Shown here piece by piece: positions 45,086-52,313 of a stretch of 64,000 bases of DNA. Position numbers and translations under genes: made by a program. The DNA lies in IMG/VR virus record IMGVR_UViG_3300034524_000181, positions 23,060-87,059 of that record, one strand, 5' to 3'. The DNA comes from a virus. Under the pieces are notes generated by a model. That model was not told the DNA's origin. It saw only the letters and a list, made by a program, of their open reading frames with translations, and did not search any database. The first letter of the stretch is position 1; every line of letters starts with the position of its first letter.

Positions 45086-45637
45086 TTATTTTCCTCTGCG
45101 GGCAGTCAACAGTCGTTCCATCACATCATCCTGTGGATTTGCACCGGAATACTCTGTCGCACAGTTTTCACGAACGATCTGATATATTTCCATCCAGAGC
45201 CTGTTTGTCTGGCTCATAAAGTTCTGACTCATAGCTACATAAGGACTTTGAATAGCATTGCCGGTAGTTGGGTGCTTGGCAAGAAAACCAAACTCGGTTA
45301 CCGCTTCCTCACACTGTATCCATCTGGCTGCACTCATGGCATATCGTTCTAGAAGCTGTGGAAGCACCAAATGGGCACAGCCTCGCTCCTCAAGCCATTT
45401 CCAAGTAATTTCATAAATCTCACTGGCTACTAGGGTTTTCCCGTCCTTTTGCACTGCTGAGAGCATGGCCCTTGGCTTTGGCATTTCCTGCCCCTTTAAG
45501 TCAGCGGTATTTTTGAAGTCGATGATTTCTAGCTTTCTCTTGCCGGGATTTCCCTCAGCAATTTTATCTATAAGTGCTTTCTTTTTCTGACCAGATCCAA
45601 TACGAGCACCACCTCGATTTGTACCATCTTTGGCCAT
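45086..45637 (-). CDS. terS: Terminase small subunit (P27 family)
   Basis: 183 residues from ATG 45637 (MAKDGTNRGGARIGSGQKKK), selected because GAGGTGAG precedes it. The GARIGSGQKK start, AEGNPGKRKLEI and MPKPRAMLSAVQKDGKTLVA... NCATEYSGANPQDDVMERLL pattern matches P27-type small terminases. It recognises the cos site just upstream. Followed by metK and methylases before TerL. Confidence 0.88.
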   Translation of the reverse strand: MAKDGTNRGGARIGSGQKKKALIDKIAEGNPGKRKLEIIDFKNTADLKGQEMPKPRAMLSAVQKDGKTLVASEIYEITWKWLEERGCAHLVLPQLLERYAMSAARWIQCEEAVTEFGFLAKHPTTGNAIQSPYVAMSQNFMSQTNRLWMEIYQIVRENCATEYSGANPQDDVMERLLTARRGK

Positions 45638-45749
45638 TAACTCACCTCTTTTCTTATTAGGGGTTATTACCCCGTTTGAAACTGCGACTTTTTGCACGAA
45701 GCCCCACGCCCGTTGTCCGCTTAAAAAGCTGTAGAGATTTGACTCCCCC
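45638..45749. other. Probable cos site
   Basis: The 112-bp gap between the HNH gene and terS contains, on the minus strand, GGGGGGAGTCAAATCTCTAC, then GCGGACAACGGGC, GTGGGGCTTCGTGC and GTCGC. HNH endonuclease and terS flanking such a G-rich, conserved-looking gap is the arrangement of cos sites in HK97-like Firmicute phages. A small palindrome GGGGTAATAACCCC sits at its terS side. Not proven from sequence. Confidence 0.5.
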
Positions 45750-46109
45750 CTACCGGGATGGCCAACGGTCTCCATCTCTTGCTGTGATGGCAGAGTGGCA
45801 AGGAGTACAAAGAGCCATTAAGTTGCTTTCATCGTGTGTCCCACCTCGTGCCAAGGGAAGGATATGATGCACTTCAGCTGCTGGTGTCAGCTTTCCTTGT
45901 CTTTTGCACTCTTCACATAGGGGATGAGCTGTAATGTAACGGTCACGTATTCTTTTCCACGCACGACCGTAACGTTTCCTCGTCTCAGGATCTCGTTGAT
46001 ATTTTTCATAACGAGAAGCTTCCTTTTTGGCATGCTCCGGACAAAAACGTCCATCTGTCAGTTCCGGACAACCAGGAGAAGAACATGGTCGTTTTGGTTT
46101 CTTTGGCAT
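45750..46109 (-). CDS. Phage HNH endonuclease (packaging-associated)
   Basis: 119 residues from ATG 46109 (MPKKPKRPCSSPGCPELTDG), with AAAGGAGG upstream; the longer frame to 46178 is not needed. A zinc-knuckle-like Cys pattern (CSSPGC...CPEHAKK), then the HNH core AAEVHHILPLARGGTHDESN, LMALCTPCHS. HNH enzymes next to terS assist terminase in cos cleavage. Ends directly before the probable cos region. Confidence 0.9.
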   Translation of the reverse strand: MPKKPKRPCSSPGCPELTDGRFCPEHAKKEASRYEKYQRDPETRKRYGRAWKRIRDRYITAHPLCEECKRQGKLTPAAEVHHILPLARGGTHDESNLMALCTPCHSAITARDGDRWPSR

Positions 46110-46228
46110 TTCGTACCTCCTTTGGACATGCAAAAAGCCCCCGCGGTATTTCCACGAAGGCTCTCTACAATTTTTCACAATACCATTGTATTATGGATTT
46201 CTAATAAAATCGTCCATGATATTACTCA

Positions 46229-46687
46229 TTACTTTCCATAGAGTAGTAGTGCTAGATGCTGAAGCGCTCGATTCTTTTTGTTGTATGCAGAAGAACGTTC
46301 AATATTGAAGTGATCACAAATGTTATACACTGCATCAATCTGCTTTTGTTCATCATCCAAATAAAACTCCTTTAACACATACTGCTCATCTTCTGTTAAA
46401 GCATCCCACGCCGGTTGAAACCAGTCCATGTATTCCAGTGCTTGACGATAACGTTCTTTCAATACATCAATTTCATTGATGCAGGCAATGAGCCTTTTCT
46501 CTCCAGCTTTTGGATCATGGGTCGATGGCATGCCATTTAGAACTGGAGAAGCTGGGGAACTCATTTCTTCGTTGAGGGTTGCAATGTCCTCATCAGTATG
46601 TTCTATGATGTACTTCATACTGCTGTAATCTTTTAGGGCGTTAATTGCCGCTGCTCTTTTATCTAAATATTGCCAGACAATGTTCAT
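46229..46687 (-). CDS. ArpU/sigma-like late transcription regulator
   Basis: 152 residues, helical: WQYLDKRAAAINALKDYSSM, coiled coil, then LTEDEQYVLKEFYLDDEQKQ and DAVYNICDHFNIERSSAYNK. The C-terminal part looks like a sigma-70 region 4-type helix-turn-helix. Proteins of this type activate late (packaging and structural) genes. It stands just before HNH/terS, as usual. Starts four bases after the helicase stop. Confidence 0.75.
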   Translation of the reverse strand: MNIVWQYLDKRAAAINALKDYSSMKYIIEHTDEDIATLNEEMSSPASPVLNGMPSTHDPKAGEKRLIACINEIDVLKERYRQALEYMDWFQPAWDALTEDEQYVLKEFYLDDEQKQIDAVYNICDHFNIERSSAYNKKNRALQHLALLLYGK

Positions 46688-46691
46688 TTTA

Positions 46692-48041
46692 TCAGACCTC
46701 CTTTAGTGTGGCTTTAACCGCATCTATCAGTGCGGATTGAGTATTGTTTTTATCATTTAGGGCTTTCATTACACGTTCATCAATGGTGCCTTTGGAAATC
46801 AGGTGATGGATCACTACCGTTTCTTTTTGTCCTTGCCGCCAAAGACGGGCGTTGGTTTGCTGATAAAGCTCTAGGCTCCAAGTTAGACCAAACCATACAA
46901 GAGTTGAACCTCCAGCTTGCAAGTTCAGTCCATGTCCTGCTGATGCTGGATGGATAGCTGCAATAGAGATTTCTCCATCATTCCACCTCTTAATAGAATC
47001 GCTAGTGGATAACACCTCAACCTCAAAGCGCTTTTGTATTCGTGACAAATCATGCTTAAACCAATAAGCAATTAGAACTGGCTTGCCATTAGCAGCTTCG
47101 ATTAAGTCTTCCAGTGCATCCAGCTTACGGTCATGTATATGAAGTACTGTACCTTGATCATCATAGACTGCTCCGTTGGCCATTTGCAGTAGTTTTCCCG
47201 AAAGAGCTGCTGCATTGGCTGCAGTAATTTCCTCACCTTTAACCGTTGTAATTAAATCACGCTTCATAATGTCAAGGTTTTTCATTTCTTTTTCAGAAAG
47301 CTTTACATCTACTTCGTTTATAACCAGCTCCGGCAGCTTCAGGTAGTCTGTCCCTTTCATGCTAATAGTGATGTCAGATATTAGCCTATAAATTGCTTCT
47401 TCTGCTCCCGGTTTTGGCTTGTAGGAGAAGATCACTTGTTGATTACGTTTATCTGGTACAAAGTAATCCTCTCGATATCTGCCAATAAACCTGCCTAATC
47501 GCTGCCCCATATCTAATAAGCGATACTGTGCCCACAAATCCATCAATCCATTGGAGGATGGGGTTCCAGTAAGTCCTACTATCCTATTTACCTTTGGCCT
47601 AACTTTCATTAAACTTTTAAATCTCTTGGCTTGATGAGATTTAAAAGAGGACAGCTCATCAATTACCACCATATCAAAATCAAAGGGAATTCCACTTCTT
47701 GAAATTAGCCATTCCACATTTTCTCGATTGATAATGTAGACTTGAGCTCTTTTCATAAGGGCTGTTTTTCTCTGAACCTCCGAACCAACTGCTACGGTGT
47801 ATTTAAGCCCCTTTAGGTGATCCCACTTTTCAATCTCTGCAGGCCATGTATCTCTGGCAACTCTTAGCGGTGCAATAACCAGAACCTTACGAACAAGAAA
47901 ACTGTCCAGTGTTAAATCAAAGATGGCAGTTAAAGTTATGACACTCTTACCTAATCCCATATCTAAGAGCACTGCTGCTATAGGATGATTGAGGATATAC
48001 TCAGTGGCATAAACCTGATACTCATGAGGCTTGTATTTCAT
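46692..48041 (-). CDS. Phage SNF2/DEAD-like helicase
   Basis: 449 residues from ATG 48041 (MKYKPHEYQVYATEYILNHP), with GGAGGG upstream. SF2 motifs: Q-like YKPHEYQ, Walker A LLDMGLGKSVITL, DEAD-like VVIDELSSFKS, motif III GLTGTPSSNG, motif V LNLQAGGSTLVWF and VI RLWRQGQ. SNF2-type helicases like this are common next to VRR-NUC in phage replication modules, suggesting work on recombination or branched intermediates. Starts inside the end of the VRR-NUC gene. Confidence 0.92.
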   Translation of the reverse strand: MKYKPHEYQVYATEYILNHPIAAVLLDMGLGKSVITLTAIFDLTLDSFLVRKVLVIAPLRVARDTWPAEIEKWDHLKGLKYTVAVGSEVQRKTALMKRAQVYIINRENVEWLISRSGIPFDFDMVVIDELSSFKSHQAKRFKSLMKVRPKVNRIVGLTGTPSSNGLMDLWAQYRLLDMGQRLGRFIGRYREDYFVPDKRNQQVIFSYKPKPGAEEAIYRLISDITISMKGTDYLKLPELVINEVDVKLSEKEMKNLDIMKRDLITTVKGEEITAANAAALSGKLLQMANGAVYDDQGTVLHIHDRKLDALEDLIEAANGKPVLIAYWFKHDLSRIQKRFEVEVLSTSDSIKRWNDGEISIAAIHPASAGHGLNLQAGGSTLVWFGLTWSLELYQQTNARLWRQGQKETVVIHHLISKGTIDERVMKALNDKNNTQSALIDAVKATLKEV

Positions 48042-48303
48042 GAAGTATCCCTCCAATCTGATCTATATGATCCAGGCAGAACACCAAAAAACCAAGTGCT
48101 TCTAACTGTCTTTTTCGCTTTTCCTGTAGAGGCCTTAAGGTTTTACCTGGTGCTTTTACCTCTACAAAAGCAACTTTTCTATTAGGTAATAGAATCAATC
48201 TGTCTGGCATTCCATCAAAACCTGGTGATACAATCTTAAGTGCAATGCCGCCTATATCTTTTACTGATTTTATTAGTTGCTGTTCAATCAATTTCTCTCT
48301 CAT
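48022..48303 (-). CDS. VRR-NUC domain nuclease
   Basis: 93 residues, the minimal VRR-NUC fold: EQQLIKSVKDIGGIALKIVS, GFDGMPDRLILLPNRKVAFV (catalytic Asp), EVKAPGKTLRPLQ (Glu-x-Lys) and QLEALGFLVFCLDHID. PD-(D/E)xK stand-alone nucleases of this type are thought to act as Holliday-junction resolvases. It overlaps the SNF2 helicase start by 20 bases. Confidence 0.92.
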   Translation of the reverse strand: MREKLIEQQLIKSVKDIGGIALKIVSPGFDGMPDRLILLPNRKVAFVEVKAPGKTLRPLQEKRKRQLEALGFLVFCLDHIDQIGGILHEIQAS

Positions 48304-48560
48304 AAATCCTCCATGTTCCCTAAATCCAAAAAGTCTCTATACGCGCGTATATACGCGTTTGTAGGTAATTTCTTCTTTTTGTCTTTAGGATTATTTTTAA
48401 TAATAATTATTGGAACAATGGAACAGAGGTTATAAAGTAGCCTACTTTACAAGGGGCTGCCGCCTGTTCCGATGAGGTGTACCAAATGACCATTTTTGTT
48501 TCACCGGAACAGGTAAAATTTGTTCCAGAGAAAAAATTGTTCCATGTGTTCCAAACTAAA
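48304..48560. repeat. Repeat-rich gap with palindrome and GTTCC/GGAAC repeats (candidate replication origin)
   Basis: No credible gene. Contains the 14-bp perfect palindrome TATACGCGCGTATA (48338-48351) and at least seven TGTTCC/GGAACA units: TTGGAACAATGGAACAGA (48410), CTGTTCCG (48464), CCGGAACAGG (48504), TTGTTCCAGA (48520) and TTGTTCCATGTGTTCCAA (48538). It lies between the primase-helicase and the VRR-NUC genes. Iteron-like arrays next to replication initiation genes suggest an origin or operator set. Confidence 0.45.
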
Positions 48561-50906
48561 TTATTCTTTGGGAACATAAACCCATTGTGGTCCATAAAGC
48601 GGGATTCGTTCTTTTTTCACGAGACCTGTCCAGCCTCCGATACTTGCCATAATCGCCGATATTTCATTACCATCCACCCTTCGCAGGTTGGCTCGATCCT
48701 TTCCAAAGCACTCACACCAAATTTCCATATTAGAAACCGATTTTCGTTTCCAAACACCAACCCTCTTGCTTTCACCAAACTCAGTTCCATTGATATAGGC
48801 TCGGCGTTCATATAAATCCATGGTGTCCCAATCTTCAGGTAAAAGCATGTCAAGGTACTCTCGTACTAAACCTTCACGCTCATCGGATTCCATGGCTTCC
48901 CGCTGTTCTTCTTTTGCAAGCTTCTCAAGACTGGCATCAAGGTACAATTTTTCTCCAGCTTTCACAAAGGTAAGAGTTTCAGCCCATATCTGCAGAATTT
49001 CATCCTGCTCTAACTGCCATGACTTTTTTGTACCATTTCCCGGAGTCTTTACCGGCCAGAAACGACGGTTTCCTGTGGTATCCCGCAAATAGCCTTTTTC
49101 AGCATTAGTGGTACCAAAAAAGACACATTGTCTTAAGTGAGGAGTAGCTCTCTTGCCAAAGCTGGCTCGATAAATATCATTCTGGCGAGATAGGAAGCTT
49201 CTAAGTGTTTCCACTTCAGCTTTTTTCAGTCCAGCCAGTTCTCCAATTTCTAAAATCCAGTAACCCTGTAACTTTTCTGCGGCGGTCTTATCCTTGGTAT
49301 CTGATAAGCTCAAACTATCAGAAAACCAGTCTCCACCTAACTTGGCTATAAGAGTGCTTTTTCCAACTCCCTGCGGCCCATTTAAAACCAACATGGAATC
49401 AAACTTGATACCTGGAGTCAGTACACGAGAAATAGCTGCACATAAAGTTTTTCTTGTCACAGCTCGAACATATGGGTTATCTGATGCACCTAGATAATCG
49501 ATTAGCAATGTATCTACTCTAGGTACCTTATCCCATTCAGGAAGAGCCTCAATAAATTCCCGAATCGGATGATAAGATCTATCGTCAGCGACCTTCGCTA
49601 CCGCTACATCATAGTTTCTTGCAGAAAAGGTTCCGTAGTGGGTGTCAATGTAGCTGATTAGCTGTGCATCATCTGCATCTCTCCAGAACTTCGATGGATG
49701 CGGCCAAGGAACATCACCTTTAATTTCGAGACTATCAGATAGCTGATTAAACACTATGCTTTTTAGGTTGGGATCATTTTCAAGTATCAAAATCAAATTT
49801 CTAAGCGTATTTTTAACCGTTCCTGTCTTATCAAGCTCCAGCTGCTTTTCCCAATCTTCATCAATAAACTCTTTTTCAGCCTGAGCCTTTCGTTCTTCAG
49901 CAAACTGCTCTTTTACCCGTTCATCCTCTAATGCCAAATCTGTCATGGCTCTAAATGAAGGTAGTTTACTTGGCGGTGCATTTTCTGTCACCTTTTCATC
50001 TAGTTCCCGAAATTTATGCACTCGGACCAAATCAAATGCGTTTAGCAGCATTCCACATGCTGGATCAGTAGCATGATGGCTATAAGCAAATTTACCATCA
50101 TAGATTACCAAACCCGCTGAAGAATCTGCTGGAATATAATCAAATCGTCCATTCATGGTACTAGGTTCATATACATCAGGTAGAAATTCTTCGATGGCTT
50201 CTTCAATGTTATAGGCTCTGCAAAATGCTCCTATAACCCCTTCTTTAATTAATGGATCTGCTTGTTTAGTTATTTTCCTTTGTACAACCTCAGATTGTCG
50301 ACTTGAGACTGGCCACATTGAAGTGTCCCGCCAGTCTACATATTTTGATAGATAGATATCTGGGTCCAATAGTTCACCGTCTTTCTCTTTAAATACAAAC
50401 TCTCCATCTGACGGTGTAGAAGGCCAATACATTAGTCTTGAAGGTTCATAAGTGGTGTCATCGAATAAATCAATCCCAATCTCCTTTGCAACCATCCGAC
50501 CAAGGGCTGGGTATTCATCCTCTGTTACTTCTCTTTTAAGTGGAATAATAAGTCTTAATCTTGGTGCATCTGGTGTATGTTTATGGGTAGAATAGATGCA
50601 GCATTTGAAATCATGTAACGCTTCAATTTGCTCCCAAACCTCTGGTTTGGCATAATCCATATCTAAAGTCAGAAGGGAACGGGAGAGGACATAACCATTT
50701 CTGCGTTTTCCTTCACGAAGGGCTCCTCCCACAAATCCTCCTACATCTTTTATTGAGTCCTGTTGAGCGCGACTCATTTTTCGGAACTCAGATACAGTTT
50801 CTGTTGTTCGTATGGTAGATTTAACTCGTGAGATAAAGTCCTCCCATGTGATATCTTTGTTCTTCCACTTTTTATCCATTCGGCTGTTACCGATTGCAAT
50901 TTTCAT
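48561..50906 (-). CDS. VapE-family primase-helicase
   Basis: 781 residues. The N-terminal AEP-like primase region has LLTLDMDYAKPE (near 80) and APRLRLIIPLKR. The C-terminal VapE/D5-like helicase has Walker A LNGPQGVGKSTLIAK (near 510), YWILEIGELAGLKKAEVE, FGTTNAEKGYLRDTTGN, and RRFWPV. It initiates and unwinds at the phage origin. Its start overlaps the DUF4406-like gene by four bases (ATGA). It looks intact. Candidate origin repeats follow its 3' end. Confidence 0.9.
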   Translation of the reverse strand: MKIAIGNSRMDKKWKNKDITWEDFISRVKSTIRTTETVSEFRKMSRAQQDSIKDVGGFVGGALREGKRRNGYVLSRSLLTLDMDYAKPEVWEQIEALHDFKCCIYSTHKHTPDAPRLRLIIPLKREVTEDEYPALGRMVAKEIGIDLFDDTTYEPSRLMYWPSTPSDGEFVFKEKDGELLDPDIYLSKYVDWRDTSMWPVSSRQSEVVQRKITKQADPLIKEGVIGAFCRAYNIEEAIEEFLPDVYEPSTMNGRFDYIPADSSAGLVIYDGKFAYSHHATDPACGMLLNAFDLVRVHKFRELDEKVTENAPPSKLPSFRAMTDLALEDERVKEQFAEERKAQAEKEFIDEDWEKQLELDKTGTVKNTLRNLILILENDPNLKSIVFNQLSDSLEIKGDVPWPHPSKFWRDADDAQLISYIDTHYGTFSARNYDVAVAKVADDRSYHPIREFIEALPEWDKVPRVDTLLIDYLGASDNPYVRAVTRKTLCAAISRVLTPGIKFDSMLVLNGPQGVGKSTLIAKLGGDWFSDSLSLSDTKDKTAAEKLQGYWILEIGELAGLKKAEVETLRSFLSRQNDIYRASFGKRATPHLRQCVFFGTTNAEKGYLRDTTGNRRFWPVKTPGNGTKKSWQLEQDEILQIWAETLTFVKAGEKLYLDASLEKLAKEEQREAMESDEREGLVREYLDMLLPEDWDTMDLYERRAYINGTEFGESKRVGVWKRKSVSNMEIWCECFGKDRANLRRVDGNEISAIMASIGGWTGLVKKERIPLYGPQWVYVPKE

Positions 50907-51337
50907 AAACTGTCAACCTCCTGTAACTTCTCATTAAAATATCTGATCAACTGTTTACGTTTCTTTGCTTTTTCAATTTCCTGTGCCATCCCCTTTGAAA
51001 TGGTGTCACCAAATACCCATAGTTCATTACATTTAGCGAGTAAAACCATATTCATAAACATAGCTAGTTCCCGCTCCTGTGGAATGTCATCATCCATAAA
51101 CTGAGGAAATAGCAAGTGAGGAGCAAGAGGAATACAATTTCTCTCCAGTGCAAACCTACAGAAAGTTCGTGCCTTTTTTACATTTATATCAATATCCCCT
51201 GAATAAGGAGAACAAATATATACAAGAGGTTTAAAGGCAGAATTTCTTTCTGCCTTCTCCGCTTTAATAACATTAGTAATTGCAGCATAAGGAGTAGGAT
51301 CATAATAGCCCTCGGAATTAAATTTACTTGTGGTCAT
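50903..51337 (-). CDS. DUF4406-like phage protein
   Basis: 144 residues, homologue of the gene at 966-1391: shared KFNSEGYYDPTPYAAI, YICSPYSGD, IPLAPHLLFPQFMDD and ELWVFGDTISKGMA. The role is unknown; the fold is probably related to nucleoside deoxyribosyltransferases. Upstream neighbour of VapE with an ATGA overlap, same as in prophage 1. Confidence 0.72.
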   Translation of the reverse strand: MTTSKFNSEGYYDPTPYAAITNVIKAEKAERNSAFKPLVYICSPYSGDIDINVKKARTFCRFALERNCIPLAPHLLFPQFMDDDIPQERELAMFMNMVLLAKCNELWVFGDTISKGMAQEIEKAKKRKQLIRYFNEKLQEVDSL

Positions 51338-51542
51338 AGCATTCTTCCTCTCTTACCTTTTTGCTACATTCACTGCAATAAATAGATGTGCTATATAAAT
51401 CTCCCTCACCATCTGCAAATACTTCTGAAAGGTCAACATTTACTTCACATTCACAACTTGGGCAAATGCAAAATACATTTTCATCATTTATTTCAACCAC
51501 TATTTCCATAGCATCGCTAATTTTTTCTTTAACATAAAACAT
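51324..51542 (-). CDS. Small zinc-ribbon protein
   Basis: 72 residues with two Cys pairs, CICPSCEC and YCSECSKK, separated by an acidic stretch (VDLSEVFADGEGDLYSTSIY). A likely four-Cys zinc ribbon. It overlaps the DUF4406-like gene by 14 bases. No known function. Confidence 0.65.
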   Translation of the reverse strand: MFYVKEKISDAMEIVVEINDENVFCICPSCECEVNVDLSEVFADGEGDLYSTSIYCSECSKKVREEECYDHK

Positions 51543-51557
51543 TGATTTTTCCCCCTT

Positions 51558-52226
51558 TTATATTTCCTTGTCCTTTAATTTTGTAACGTACCATTCAAGG
51601 TAACGCTTACGCTGCTCATAATCAGGTACAGCTACAAGCAAACCTACATCAACTTTTTGTAGGGTTTCAAGCATACTTATTTGCTCATCGCTCAGATATG
51701 GTCTAATGCTTTTCCCTTTTTCTATTCCGTTTACCAGTCTGAACTGCTTTGCTGACATTCCAATTACAATGCGGTTTAGCATATCACACTCATTACTGAA
51801 GTGATAAGGTTTAGGATTGTCATGCAGTAGCTTGATGTTTTCTGTCAGTAAAGGGAACTCCTTACGAGCCGAAACAAGAGTTTTAATGAACTGCTCCATT
51901 TTATTAAAGCGTTTGATGTATAATTCTTTGAACTTCATTGCTTTCTGCCCTGTATATCCCATGACCAACATAGTGAACCCATCACGGGTCATGGCATAGG
52001 CCTTTTGCTTTCTGTTCCAACCATCTGTATATGAGATTGGCTCAAAATTGAGCCGAGCAAATTCTTTACTCAATCCAGATTTGGGGTCAGTGATTTTGGC
52101 AATGTCACGAAGGACATTTTTATGTTCTTTTTCAAAACGCTCTGCCACATATAGGCTATCTACTCTTGCAGTATCCTTTCTGTCAGCGAAAATTCCATAT
52201 TTGTCCTTGGGTATCAATTCTTTCAT
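51558..52226 (-). CDS. Rha-family phage regulatory protein
   Basis: 222 residues. N-terminal pRha domain: DSLYVAERFEKEHKNVLRDI then NFEPISYTDGWNRKQKAYAM, TRDGFTMLVMGYTGQKAMKF and ELYIKRFNKMEQFI. Rha proteins interfere with infection or lysogeny when a host factor is lacking and act as regulators. The C-terminal region (AKQFRLVNGIEKGKSI) is less typical. It is preceded by leader element b and AGGAGG. It takes the antirepressor slot filled by a Bro/KilAC protein in prophage 1. Confidence 0.88.
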   Translation of the reverse strand: MKELIPKDKYGIFADRKDTARVDSLYVAERFEKEHKNVLRDIAKITDPKSGLSKEFARLNFEPISYTDGWNRKQKAYAMTRDGFTMLVMGYTGQKAMKFKELYIKRFNKMEQFIKTLVSARKEFPLLTENIKLLHDNPKPYHFSNECDMLNRIVIGMSAKQFRLVNGIEKGKSIRPYLSDEQISMLETLQKVDVGLLVAVPDYEQRKRYLEWYVTKLKDKEI

Positions 52227-52233
52227 AAGAGAA

Positions 52234-52310
52234 CCTCCTGCTTATAGTTGTAGAGCAATAAAACATGCCCTCAGCTATAAGCAAAAAAAGAGAAGGCATC
52301 GAACCCCCTC
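52234..52310 (-). promoter_or_regulatory. Two-hairpin leader element, copy b (upstream of the Rha gene)
   Basis: On the minus strand GAGGGGG pairs (with wobbles) with CCTTCTC ahead of TTTTTTT, a terminator-like hairpin after the polymerase stop. A second hairpin follows with perfect arms GCTTATAG (52282-52275) and CTATAAGC (52247-52240), abutting AGGAGG. Same architecture as copies a and c. Confidence 0.6.
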
Positions 52311-52313
52311 AAC

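Noticed and set aside
48407-48595. 62-codon minus-strand ORF across the repeat-rich gap
   Set aside because: It overlaps the end of the primase-helicase, has no RBS and its low-complexity Trp/Asn content follows from the GTTCC repeats.
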